Shown: positions 18,638 through 28,325, numbered from the stretch's first letter. The stretch is 34,922 bases of DNA from Nemertoderma westbladi (GCA_032718475.1 JAUCBJ010006924.1:1-34922), one strand, 5' to 3'. Notes: generated by a model from the letters alone, not told the origin. Numbers and translations: made by a program.

Positions 18638-21581
18638 TTAATGTCCTTTATCCAGACCGGCAATGCGGAGAAATTTCCTGTTGGTTCCGTGACCTTCGGA
18701 AGATCGCTTTTCAGAGCACATCATGCTGGAGCGTTTCTGCATTCCGTTTAACAGTGTGTTCGCAAGGGTGGTACATGCAGCTGCGGGGGGCGCTGGTATT
18801 ATATCGTACTGTACAGCGATGGTTTTGACCACCTGGGCTAATTGACGGTAGCACAGTATGGTTCCATCAGGTACCGAATCTACCCATGTCGCTGACGCCA
18901 TTACCCACCAAACCAACTCATGTGATGGCAGCTGTAATCCACCCCTAGATAGCGTCTGGATAAATGCATTATCGGCCTGGATGGTGTTACCGGATACTTC
19001 TATCTCTGGAATTACACGAATGATATAACCAGCTACATAGGCAGCAGCATGCCGCTCACCAACAGTAGCCTCAAGTTCACCCAAACGATCTATAAGGACA
19101 AGGGATTCTTCGGTAAATGGGGTTACGCAACCTGTACATTCAATAGGGTGTTTAATGGCCGTCAACACATCTGGCATTTCACCCATCTTTACGAATGCTA
19201 GAAGGCTACGTAGACGCATCCCAGATTCAATATCCTTTACAGTAATTGACTGGTTAGAACCGGTCATACCACGCAGACATCCGAACTCACCCTCCAAGCG
19301 ATCTTGGGAAACTGTTCCAGTAAGAAAGTAAGTGAACCCGCTGCTTAAAAGGTAGCGAGAAAGGTCTATCATACCGGCCGTCGACTGGCACAGCGCCCTG
19401 TGGGTATCTGTCATAAGACTCCGTATGCGACGGACACCAATACCGTGAGGGAACGAGCGAAATTCCTCCACTAAGCCCTTCAGCGACTCGATGGCAGCAC
19501 AGTCGGATGATGTTATGGCCTGTCGATGATGATCTTTAAATCGGATCGCTTCCCCAATCGACTTTACGTTCATCAGTTTCCACCATGTCAACACCTGTAA
19601 CAGCAGTAAACAAAACACGATATATTATTTACATTGTACAGTACATTATTTATAGAATTACGAACTTGAATATGCCCGATAAAATATAAATAAATCGATA
19701 ATATAAAATATAATATATTAATATTAAATAGGAATAATTAAATAAATTAAATATATAATATAAATTAAATAAGTAAACTATTAATAAAGGCATAATGCCA
19801 TTTTGCCCCGCATAGGGGCGCATTTATCATTGAAAAAAATATTAAATAATATTAATATTTTACTAAGGTGCCTAGGCCCATCCGCATTTACATACCTGTT
19901 CTAACACTTCCGCAGTACCAGATCTACTCGAAAGAAACAACGCAGCTACAACACGGTCGTTAAAAACGCAAAGCACATGGTTGACATTCTGCTTCTGTAA
20001 GTTGGATGGGTTGATAGCTGCCTTTGTTAGTGACGTAAGACGTAAGACTCTGGACTTGTCTTCCTCGTACAAGTCCACTATATCACTCCATTTACCGATA
20101 GCGGAACCAAATTTGAGCTCCCGATTCTTCTCAGTTATCCAATTGTTGCGGATACACTTTAACACATGGACGGGATCAGGAATCAAGAATAGTTGTCGAG
20201 TTGAATCCAAAGGATGACGTACTTTCCATAGCTCTAGTCTGTCCTTATCCTCTATTTCGTCACGAAATAGATCGTTCGAACAATTGTTGGCCCGGAGGTT
20301 GTCATTAACCAAAGCAACAATATCACCGCCATGTTTGTGGAAAGAGGTAATTGCTTCCTTGATACACGTATGGGCAAATAGGGCTGTCATGGAATGAACT
20401 GGAATCATCTGCACCATCACTGAAGGTCCCCCGTATAAAATCTTAACCATCGAGCAGAGGACTGAGTTGGCCAACTCCGATGGGTCATCCTTAGCGTAGC
20501 CAAACACTCCATGTCCTTGATACAATAGTTTGGGAACCACCTTTACTTCGTCCGTTATAAGAATCGCCTTTGGGGATTCGGCAGCAGGCGTACCAGCTGG
20601 TAAGATGTTCTTTGCTTTACGAATAGCCGTTTCTATGAGCAAATCACTGGTGACTCCCTGTTTTAGCGATCTTATCTTCCTTTCGCATGGAAGAATAGCA
20701 ATCTGCCGCAGTATACTATATGGCAGACGCGGGTAGCCCTGAACAGCCAGTAGATAATCCGACTGTGAGTAACACTTCGAACCGCTACAATGCAGCTGCA
20801 ACTGATGGGATATAAACTCCAGCTGGGTTTTGTATTTATAATCAGAGCTGGAGGCGATAGCGTCATCAATCAACTCTCGGGCTTTCAGCAGCAAGTTCTC
20901 GGTCGTTCCTACCACGCTTCGTTTAACTGCGACAATAACCTCCAACAGCTGGGACCAGCGAATGAGCTGCGCGTTAGGAGCGAGGCAATAGTTGAGCGAT
21001 ATACGTTTGTTAGTAGGATTAAACGCAGTAACATAGATATCACTGCAGAGAAGCTTCCTCGTTTCAATACATATTTTGCCAGCGTAGGAATCGCTGACAA
21101 AAACATACAGCATAATGAAATCAGCAGTTAGCTTAACAAATATATCGACGGATTCAACACGAACATCGTTGCGAATCCACGTTTCGACATCGCCACGGAA
21201 GATATCGAACCCGCCAATTACATCCCGGCGGTTTAGCGATTGAACCTGTCGCTCTTCGATCGGTGGCTCCGCTCGTAACTTCCCTGGTGGCGGAGGAACA
21301 CAGGATGCTGGAACCCCAGGAAAGAAGAATGGCGGGATAGTCGGCCGCAACGCTCCTCCGGGAACCTTCCGATGAGGGATATCCTGCGGGAATCCTGGCC
21401 AATGTCGTATACAAATAACAGCATCGGCGCTATACTTTATGGGCGATCCATCAGGAGCAGACCGCTTTGGAAGAGCAGCAATCCATTGCTGACGTTCCAC
21501 GCCGAATGGGAGCTTGACAGTTCGTACAGTTCTTCCCTCGTAGTTGCCATCGCATCCATACACACAACAGTGTTTCCCCAT
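18638..21581 (-). CDS. THAP-domain P-element-like transposase, two exons (880 residues)
   Basis: The transposase should bind the ends of its element through the THAP zinc finger and catalyse cut-and-paste with an RNase H-like core. Exon 1 is 21581-19896 (562 codons), the intron 19895-19595 (GTATGT...TGTTACAG, 301 bp), exon 2 19594-18638 (318 codons and stop); the junction is phase 0. The THAP finger occupies residues 1-90: Cys5 or Cys6, Cys10, Trp33, then CIRH (Cys57, His60) and an LRPTIPPFF segment like the AVPTIF box. Candidate catalytic residues are Asp344 (LITDEVKV), Asp427 (ALVNDNLRANN) and Glu663 (TVSQDRLEGEFG). DPVHVLKCIRNNW (469-481) and AAAYVAGYIIRVI are family hallmarks. Length matches human THAP9 (903) and fly P transposase (751). 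No stops or shifts were seen. A domesticated gene is less likely, because it lies between perfect terminal repeats. Confidence 0.92.
19595..19895 (-). other. Intron of the P-like transposase gene
   Basis: A 301-bp, extremely AT-rich intron with donor CAG|GTATGT and acceptor TTACAG|GTG, read on the minus strand. Retention adds seven residues after Gln562 and then a stop, which would give a truncated protein of about 569 residues with the THAP finger but without the third catalytic acidic residue. In the Drosophila P element, retention of intron 3 yields a repressor; whether this intron works the same way is inference. Confidence 0.85.
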
Positions 21582-21818
21582 TCCAGTTTATAACCCGAAT
21601 AATCTGATATTACTGTTATGTGTGTTAAAACTACCGTAGCTACCGGTACTAAGCTGCAGCCTGTCAGCCTGTAGTTATGTTAAACCTTTTTAAACATTGC
21701 TAAATAATAAATATTAAATACATAAATATAAATCCACTGATTAAAAAAGTACATAAGCTGATAAGTAATTGGGTTGATTACACAGTTGTACAGCCAGACA
21801 GCAGTACTGGAATTCTGC

Positions 21819-21885
21819 AACTAATGGACCCCGCTAGCGGGGTCTGGATATTCAGTGTGCCAGTCCTGTAGTATAGCAGTCCTTG
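21819..21885 (-). repeat. P-like transposon right terminal inverted repeat
   Basis: 67 bp, the exact complement of 17906-17972, with the palindromic core at 21827-21844. The target duplication copy GTTTTACT follows at 21886-21893. This end is upstream of the transposase start (21581), so the roughly 240 bp between them should hold the promoter; no TATA box stood out. Confidence 0.93.
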
Positions 21886-21893
21886 GTTTTACT

Positions 21894-23035
21894 GCATACT
21901 GCAGTACTGTATAAATATCAAACATCGCGTTCTGATTATACTAAAGTCCCTTACTCGTCATAAATATTATGCCCTAATAAATTTGAATATGCTAACGCCA
22001 CGAAAGGCATCGTTCCATTAGATTAACTCGTTCTGATTTATATGTTTATTGAGTAAGAGTAACCTAAACAAGAACAGCCATCATCGCGGGGACTATAGTC
22101 TACCAGAAACCCTGACCCCCCTCTGCCTCTCTTTATCTGTTTATCAACCATACATCCATGGGACTTGAACAGTACTTCAGCATTGAAATGTTTTGGACGT
22201 TTTGTTTTGAAAGTAAAAATATAGAAGTCTGGAAGTTTTGTTTGTTTTAATTTTTCAGGCAGTCACATTCCACCAACCAGCAACAGTCCCATCCCTTCCC
22301 ACTATCCCGCGGACCACCACACTGTTTCATTATAAAGTATTCCATCTCGATGATGGGAATTAATCAGTAATCCGATGGGATTCAAATCCCATCTCGAAGT
22401 AACAGCAAAACAATAACACGAAAGTCAATAGCTTTACAGTTATATTTGATTGCATTGAAAGTTAATAGAAAGAAGAAGTTAAATTGCATATCCATTAAAA
22501 TATTATGAAATTGATACGGCAGTTTAGTAGATTAAAACGGCCACAGCAAGATTTATAAAATGAAAAATAAAGATAAAAGAAAATAAATGTAAAATCAGCA
22601 CAGCACACAATATTATCAATATAGACATTGAAGACAATTTAATAAACAAATACTATAAAAAAATATCTACTAACAATCAATACATGATATATAATATATA
22701 TACATCAGCGACTACCATCGCCACTCTGGTTCAATCAGTCAGTCCGGTATCATTGTTAGCGTTTTGTTGAATTACCCACTCATCCTCAGACCCTCATGGA
22801 CACCGACGACGAGCTCTAACCCTAACCGTTAGTCGATTCCTCCTTGACTGGAAACATCAGGTTCGGGCCGTTCGGCCCATACAAAGTCATTAGCCTCCAT
22901 GCCTGAACCCGCAGGATCATAAGATCTACAGTACAGCAGTATGTATCGGTATATCGTTCAGTCGTTTTTTCCTTTGTCAGTACTGTAGTATTGATAGGCT
23001 CTGTCTCGTGGGTATTCAGGGGACCCCCATTCGAC
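21894..23035. other. Spacer right of the P-like element
   Basis: AT-rich DNA without a convincing gene. A near-palindrome GATGGGATTCAAATCCCATC lies at about 22373-22396. The minus-strand frame at 22822-23136 extends into the GC-rich repeat on its right and has no recognised domain. Confidence 0.4.
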
Positions 23036-23165
23036 GTATTCGCATCTCCTCCTGGTTGTTTCGGGTACCACCGCCCGCCATATGCGCATCTCTTCGTGGT
23101 TGTTCCGGGTACCACCCCCGATCGCCGCATTCGCATCTCATCGAGGAAGTTCGGGTCCGGGTACC
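23036..23165. repeat. GC-rich tandem repeat, about 45 bp x 3
   Basis: Three consecutive units begin near GCATCTC at 23042, 23086 and 23132 and share a TTGTTCCGGGTACCACC segment. Several frames stay open across it on both strands, which explains the cluster of small ORFs. It is strikingly GC-rich compared with its surroundings. Confidence 0.65.
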
Positions 23166-23210
23166 CCGTGTAGGCCTATTCATTCATCATTGTTGTTTTT
23201 AAAGACCTAC

Positions 23211-23313
23211 CTACACCTACCTACATTCACCCTACACGTGCATCTACATGTAGGCTACACATACCTACATGTAGCCTCTATGTAGGCTATACCTCTAAGC
23301 AAAAGTTATACCC
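23211..23313. repeat. Right arm of a 103-bp inverted repeat pair
   Basis: Reverse complement of 17651-17753 with about four differences. It lies about 1.3 kb beyond the right end of the P-like element, while the left arm lies about 150 bp outside the left end. Confidence 0.7.
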
Positions 23314-23508
23314 GAAATTGGAATTTGGTTGTTTATCATTTAGGCCTACCGCTACCACCTGTCTACATGTATATACAGGTATACATGGTATAGTACCGGT
23401 ACATACTGACATCTGTGTGTAGGATTGGAGTTTGGATGAACTCGTAACCGGTATACTGTTGTTAGGCCTATACTGTTATTATACTTATTATATATTATTA
23501 TACTTATA

Positions 23509-23577
23509 CAGCCGGCACCAGGCACAGCATTCTTAAAAATGCAGCTGCAATGCAGCATGCCGATCCTATCCTAGTAG
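23509..23577 (+). mobile_element. 69-bp RTE-like retrotransposon tail with 14-bp target duplication
   Basis: The insert matches the 3' end of the element at 14742-17123: GCCGGCAC...GGCACAGCATTCTTAA (end of the ORF and its stop), then AAAATGCAGCTGCAATGCAG and GCATGCCGATCC...CTAGTAG. It is flanked by TTATTATACTTATA at 23495-23508 and 23578-23591. It is therefore an extremely 5'-truncated insertion. It supplies the first in-frame ATG (23550) of the downstream SETD4-like frame. Confidence 0.85.
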
Positions 23578-24959
23578 TTATTATACTTATAACTGTTCTG
23601 GTCATGAAGAAATCCAGAACCAAACGTAAACGAAATAGGAAACATTTGTCCACAAGATGTTGCTGGGCAACTAACGAACGTTTATTCCGGTGGTTATTCG
23701 ACGGCGACCGAGTGCTGATTACCGCGTGTCCGCTAACCGTGGCGGAGTTTGTCGATACCGGTCGAGGTTTAATGGCCACTCGGAAGATATCAGCCGGAGA
23801 AATCGTACTCTCCGTCCCTCGCAATCGCATAATCACCCCGAATACAGCCAGATCCCGCCTCGCCCCATATATACCCACTCTTAATGAGTTTAACTCTCTT
23901 GAGTTATTAGCGCTATATCTAATTTTACTTAAATGTAATACAGAGGAATCAGAATACAAACCTTACATTGATTCTTTACCAAAAACCTTCTCTACGCCCG
24001 GTTACTGGACTAATAACACCTCTATACTCAACTATTTACCTAATAATTGCAGGAAAATTGCTGAATGTCATATAAATAATTTATTGAACTTTAAGAGGAA
24101 ATGTAAACGATATTTAGCGGGAGGTAGAGGTAGTCTAATGTTTATTGGCCCCGCCAGGTTCGACGACAAGGTGATTGTGTGGGCGTTCAGTGCCGTTAAT
24201 ACTCGATGCGTAAGCATTGCCTCTGGTGTAGGAACCACGTCAGACAATGTTAACGCCCTTATCCCATTTTTTGATATGTTTAATCACAAAGATATCCCTT
24301 CAGTGGAACCTACTTATAATACTGAAACATTCCAACTAAAGGCAATATCTCCGGTTAGTAAAGGAAGCCAAGTTTATATTAAATACGGGGACCATAGTAA
24401 CTGGACTTTGTTTCTAGAATACGGATTTATTCGCCAAGAATTCTACGATAAAGATGTTGTTAGTTTCGATGTTGATGAAGTTGTTAATTTGATTTTATCG
24501 ACATTTAAAGGTTCCATTTCTACTGAAATGTCGCGATATATAAACGGGGAATCGGCTACTAAACCAGGTTTCAGTTATCTTATAAGTCAATCGCGTTTAC
24601 ATGAAGGGTTGTTTATCTCGAAAGATATTTCAATTTCCATTTCTTGGTGTTTGTTAAAGTTAATAACGTCAGTATTGCGTTTCCTTAGGACTGCATTTCC
24701 CCCTTTAAACATTTCATTTAGCAAAGCAATAGCGAAAGAAATAGTAAACTATGATAATTTATCTGAAAAGCGTGAAGTTGTTGATATTTTGATATATGTA
24801 TTAGAGAATAAGTTGAATATTTATGTAAAGCAAAAGGATAGTTTGTTATCTACTAGTTCAACCGGACTGTCAGATCGCAGTGTTGTCGACTCACTTTTAC
24901 GATGTTTAAACAACGACATTGATGTAGTCGAGTGGAACTTGTTACAACTTTCGATTTGA
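23550..24959 (+). CDS. SETD4: SETD4-like SET-domain lysine methyltransferase, single exon
   Basis: Members of this family transfer methyl groups from S-adenosylmethionine to protein lysines. The frame has 469 codons. The SET domain is split as in the Rubisco-methyltransferase class: VDTGRGLMATRKISAGEIVL (about 69-86), an iSET insert to about 205, then WAFSAVNTR (211-219), PFFDMFNH (239-246), SQVYIKYGDHSN (273-284) and LFLEYGF (287-293), with a substrate-binding domain from about 300. LFLEYGF and overall length favour SETD4 over SETD3 or SETD6. The first Met and eight further residues come from the retrotransposon tail at 23509-23577 and the next few from its target duplication, giving a hydrophobic stretch ILVVIILITVLVM. 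A second Met at residue 19 (23604), followed by KKSRTKRKRNRK, may be the ancestral start. No intron is seen, so a retrocopy is possible, but the frame is intact. Confidence 0.75.
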   Translation: MQHADPILVVIILITVLVMKKSRTKRKRNRKHLSTRCCWATNERLFRWLFDGDRVLITACPLTVAEFVDTGRGLMATRKISAGEIVLSVPRNRIITPNTARSRLAPYIPTLNEFNSLELLALYLILLKCNTEESEYKPYIDSLPKTFSTPGYWTNNTSILNYLPNNCRKIAECHINNLLNFKRKCKRYLAGGRGSLMFIGPARFDDKVIVWAFSAVNTRCVSIASGVGTTSDNVNALIPFFDMFNHKDIPSVEPTYNTETFQLKAISPVSKGSQVYIKYGDHSNWTLFLEYGFIRQEFYDKDVVSFDVDEVVNLILSTFKGSISTEMSRYINGESATKPGFSYLISQSRLHEGLFISKDISISISWCLLKLITSVLRFLRTAFPPLNISFSKAIAKEIVNYDNLSEKREVVDILIYVLENKLNIYVKQKDSLLSTSSTGLSDRSVVDSLLRCLNNDIDVVEWNLLQLSI

Positions 24960-25075
24960 TAGTTGGTTTATATATATAAATGTACATATTTTAAATAATT
25001 ATATTACATTAATAATTATATTTATACTGCAGTTATTCTTCATCCTATATCTCACAGTTTTTGTTCAACCATTAT

Positions 25076-25081
25076 AATAAA
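25076..25081 (+). terminator. Candidate poly(A) signal of the SETD4-like gene
   Basis: AATAAA lies 117 bp after the stop codon. In such AT-rich sequence this could be chance. Confidence 0.35.
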
Positions 25082-25531
25082 ACTAGTATATGGGTATTCA
25101 CACATAGACAAAATGTTCCATAACATGGTGAATTTATTAAATAGATTTAAAAAAATATATATATAAAAATAAATAAAAATTCTGGCTCACCCACGGAGAA
25201 GGTGGGAGGTGAAACTATCTCTGTATCAAATTTCATGCAATCTCATTAAGATTTGTAGAAAAATTTGGGGTAGTCAGCGTTTTTTTTTCCAAAATGTTCA
25301 TTGTGAAAAGTTTCTAAACGGTTATAAAAAATGTAGAAAATCTCAGTTTTGCTTAGAAAACCAAAAAAATGCGCCCAAAGACTCATTAGAAGGTCGAATT
25401 TCGAAAAGTGAATATTGTAACAATGCATTAGGTACTGCTGTGTAGGCCTATTTTTTGTTTTCTACTTGATTTCTGTATAAAATTGTTATTTTATTTATAT
25501 AAATATCATCATGACGTCGGGTAGACCGGGA
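25082..25531. other. AT-rich spacer, possible old repeat
   Basis: The part at 25186-25440 resembles an interspersed repeat; its opening phrase GGTGGGAGGT recurs at about 25883. The plus- and minus-strand frames here overlap and look like chance ORFs. Confidence 0.35.
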
Positions 25532-25858
25532 CTACTAGCATATGTGTCCCAAATTTTTATTAATTGTGTATAAGGGTTGTATGATGATTTCTGTACTATT
25601 TAATTTTTTTTTAAGAAATGTTCCAGAACAAAAAAATGTGCTCTAGAACATAAAAATGTGTTCTAGAACAAAAAATGTGTTCTAGAACAAAAATATTTAT
25701 CAAAATTCATCGTTAAGAGCTGTTATATAACATTTATAAAAAAGGTTGAAAAAACTAGTTAGTATAAAAAAATAAAAAATATGTTCTAGAACAAAAAATG
25801 AAATGTGTTCTAGAACAAAAAATTTATAAATACTTAAATTTGGGACACATGCTAGTAG
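25532..25858. mobile_element. Foldback/MITE-like element with heat-shock-element-like palindromes
   Basis: The ends are inverted repeats of about 24 bp: CTACTAGCATATGTGTCCCA on the left (25532-25556), its complement with a 2-bp difference on the right (25836-25858). A 17-bp near-repeat, G(T/C)CGGGTAGACC..GAC, lies just outside both ends. The interior carries six copies of GTTCTAGAAC or close variants, at 25620, 25640, 25660, 25679, 25783 and 25807. This decamer fits the nTTCnnGAAn heat-shock-element pattern. No coding capacity. Confidence 0.55.
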
Positions 25859-27241
25859 TGCCGGGTAGACCTTGACTAGAGGTGGGAGGTACAGCCCATT
25901 TTTGTGTGACCATCTCAGTGTTTCAGCTTGCTACCCCTTAAATCGATTGATTATCGTATTAGTACACTACAAAACGCAAAAATAATAAAATTAGTTTTAT
26001 TTTCACCAGCAGGAAAAAAATTTAGTGATCGGTGCTCCAAACGAAAAATATTGGTTATAATATATTAATGCATTTCAATGGGAAATGTATTATATAAGTT
26101 CGAGAACTTCTCTTTGTCATAGAGGGGTCATTTAGGCTCATTTGAACTGCAATTACTGAGTTAGTGGGGGTAGAAGACGATATTTCAATATATTTCCAAA
26201 TATTTAGGATGCTTGCCGCAGTTATATTTTGGCTAATTCCAAAAATTGTAGTGAAAAAAGGTCACTCAATTGAGTGACCTTTGACCTGAACGATTGAAAT
26301 TGTTCAGTTTCAATACCGAATTGTAAGATTGGATTTCCTGCAGCCTTATTTTAATTGAGTAAAGCGACCTCTGTTTTATGCTTTGCCACGCCGCCAACGT
26401 GATGAAGGGGGGTAGAGTTTGGCATTTTGGTTTTACTGGAGGCCAAATAAACGAGAAATACGACCCAAAAATGTTGGCTTTATGGTCGTACAGAAGCCGT
26501 GTAAACTATTTCAAAAAACAATTTTATTGAAAAATCTTAGACAGTTCTGAATTTCGGATGCATTCTTTCAAATTAATTTTAGGGACCTAATTTCTCGGTC
26601 ATGTCCCAGTCACAATTGATCGCACAATTGATAGAGTTTGATCTAAGTTAACATTCGGAATTTCATCTGGAGTTGCATAGTACCATTCTGTGTTCTTATT
26701 AGCCTAAACGTGGTGTAAATGTTTAATGGTCATAGTTTCTGGTGTATGTAAGTAAGATGTTGCTTCACATATCCAAGAAAATAAACTTGACATTTCACCA
26801 TTATTATAATAACTAAGAACAGCACACAAACACATGTCATTTGAATGTAAATTATTTGCTTGTGTAGTTACTGAAGTTGAATGCGTGGATGTAGCCTTGA
26901 CGACAGCCAATGCATCTTCATTGGAATAAGATACATGTAGTTGTCACTAAGAAATATGTAAAGGTTCTCCCGTCTCTTTTTATGTGATATATATTCCTAT
27001 AAGTCGAAAAGGATTTGGCCTACCAATTATATCTAACTTATAATTATGTATACAGTAAGATAACTCTAACTCTGTGACGTGAAAATAGAACATAGTCAAA
27101 TACCGAAATACTGTATGGCCTTAAACAGCTTTAACAAGGCTAGGCATAAAGTAGACATAAGCCTACAACCGTGCTGTAGTAGGCCTACTGTACCTTACAA
27201 CCGTACTGTGGTGCTGTACCATAGCATATACGACATTCTGT
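25859..27241. other. Spacer with a nuclear-receptor-like palindrome
   Basis: AT-rich DNA without a gene. The notable item is the palindrome at 26257-26287, listed separately. Two short frames (26704-26910 minus and 27079-27306 plus) lack protein-like features. Confidence 0.4.
26257..26287. promoter_or_regulatory. 26-bp perfect palindrome overlapping a DR1 motif
   Basis: Bases 26257-26282 equal their own reverse complement, with AGGTCA and TGACCT half-sites 10 bp apart. The right half continues as TGACCTTTGACCT (26275-26287), the complement of AGGTCAAAGGTCA, a consensus DR1 site bound by RXR, HNF4 and related receptors. Sequence match only; no nearby promoter is known. Confidence 0.4.
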
Positions 27242-27251
27242 CTCTAATCTG

Positions 27252-28315
27252 GGTAAATCTTTTCGACCTACGCGTAGGCCTACGCGTAGCTACGCGTAGT
27301 TTGTAACTTCCATTCCTGTCATTTACCGGTAGGGCCAGACTTACTGCCTTTTTAACAACTACTCGTAGGTGTTTTAAAACTACGCGTAGTTATTTTGGAA
27401 CTACGCGTAGGTATTTTGAAACTACGCTTAGATGCTACGCGTAGCTACGCGTAGATGCTACGCGTAGCAGTCCTGATAACAATGATTTTTCATTTCAGGT
27501 CCGGTAGGGTTGAGTTGTTAGGCAAGTATCGGTATATGTCAGGTATCTGATTATCAGACAAGGGATAACAGAATCGGAAACCCATATCTCTACATACAGC
27601 ACTGGTAATAAATAATATTCGGCTCTTTCACATACAAACACAGGATGAATAAAAAGTAGACTTAAAATTCACGTCTCATGATTCAAGTATCTTTGTTTTC
27701 ATTGGATTATTGAAATATTCTACAGTAGTAAGCTACCAATCTACCAGTGAAGTGGTTAAGCGAAAGCTGATAAATACTGCATAAAATTCAATTGTTTGGT
27801 CAAATAACAAGTGCAACCAATCTGGTAGACAATTTAGTCTCCCCCTTCCCTTGTCAAGGGGTTAACATATTAAAAGCATACAGAATCGATAAGAACCATC
27901 GGCCTATTTCCATTGTAAACTATTTTTTAACTCTAAACATTATTACCGGTAACACATTTTAGCATCCGCAACGCATGAAGTGAAGAATATGTAGTCTTAG
28001 CGTATTCCTCTATATATAAGTATAGGATGCATTACTGTTGAAAGCATTTGATGGTTGTGGGTTGTTTATTGAACCTACCGTATGGTCTTATTTTAGTACT
28101 GAACCGCTTGGAATACGTAGGCCTACTAATGATAAACGACGTATAGGCATAGTTATGGCTGTATGGGTAGGATCTACGCGTAGTTATACGTAGCACCTAC
28201 GCGTAGGTCGCGTAGGACCTACGCGTAGCACCTACGCGTAGTTAATGTTAAAACTCTGAAACTGGTGATATATGACCCAATGTTGCGAACTACGCGTAGG
28301 TCGAAAAGATTTACC
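27252..28315. mobile_element. Non-autonomous foldback element made of CTACGCGTAG palindromes
   Basis: The termini are 26-bp identical inverted repeats starting GGTAAATCTTTTCGACC and continuing into TACGCGTAG (27252-27277 and 28290-28315). The flanks repeat CTCTAATCTG (27242-27251 and 28316-28325). If the ends are taken as GGG/CCC, the duplication is the 8-bp TCTAATCT instead. Subterminal blocks at 27270-27480 and 28170-28300 hold more than ten CTACGCGTAG or near copies. The core has no ORF. The 8-10-bp duplication fits a hAT-, P- or Mutator-type origin. Confidence 0.75.
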
Positions 28316-28325
28316 CTCTAATCTG

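Larger units (their letters stand above)
17906..21885 (-). mobile_element. Complete P-element-like DNA transposon (3980 bp)
   Basis: The ends are 67-bp terminal inverted repeats, identical by eye (17906-17972 and 21819-21885), starting CAAGGACTGCTATACTACAG. They are flanked by the 8-bp direct repeat GTTTTACT (17898-17905 and 21886-21893); P-superfamily insertions create 8-bp duplications. Each terminal repeat contains a perfect 18-bp palindrome, GACCCCGCTAGCGGGGTC. A two-exon THAP transposase occupies most of the interior on the minus strand, with about 240 bp upstream and 665 bp downstream of it. Identical ends, a clean target duplication and an uninterrupted coding sequence point to recent movement and possible autonomy. 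Confidence 0.93.

Noticed and set aside
22822-23202. Cluster of small ORFs on both strands
   Set aside because: All cross the 45-bp GC-rich tandem repeat and mirror each other.
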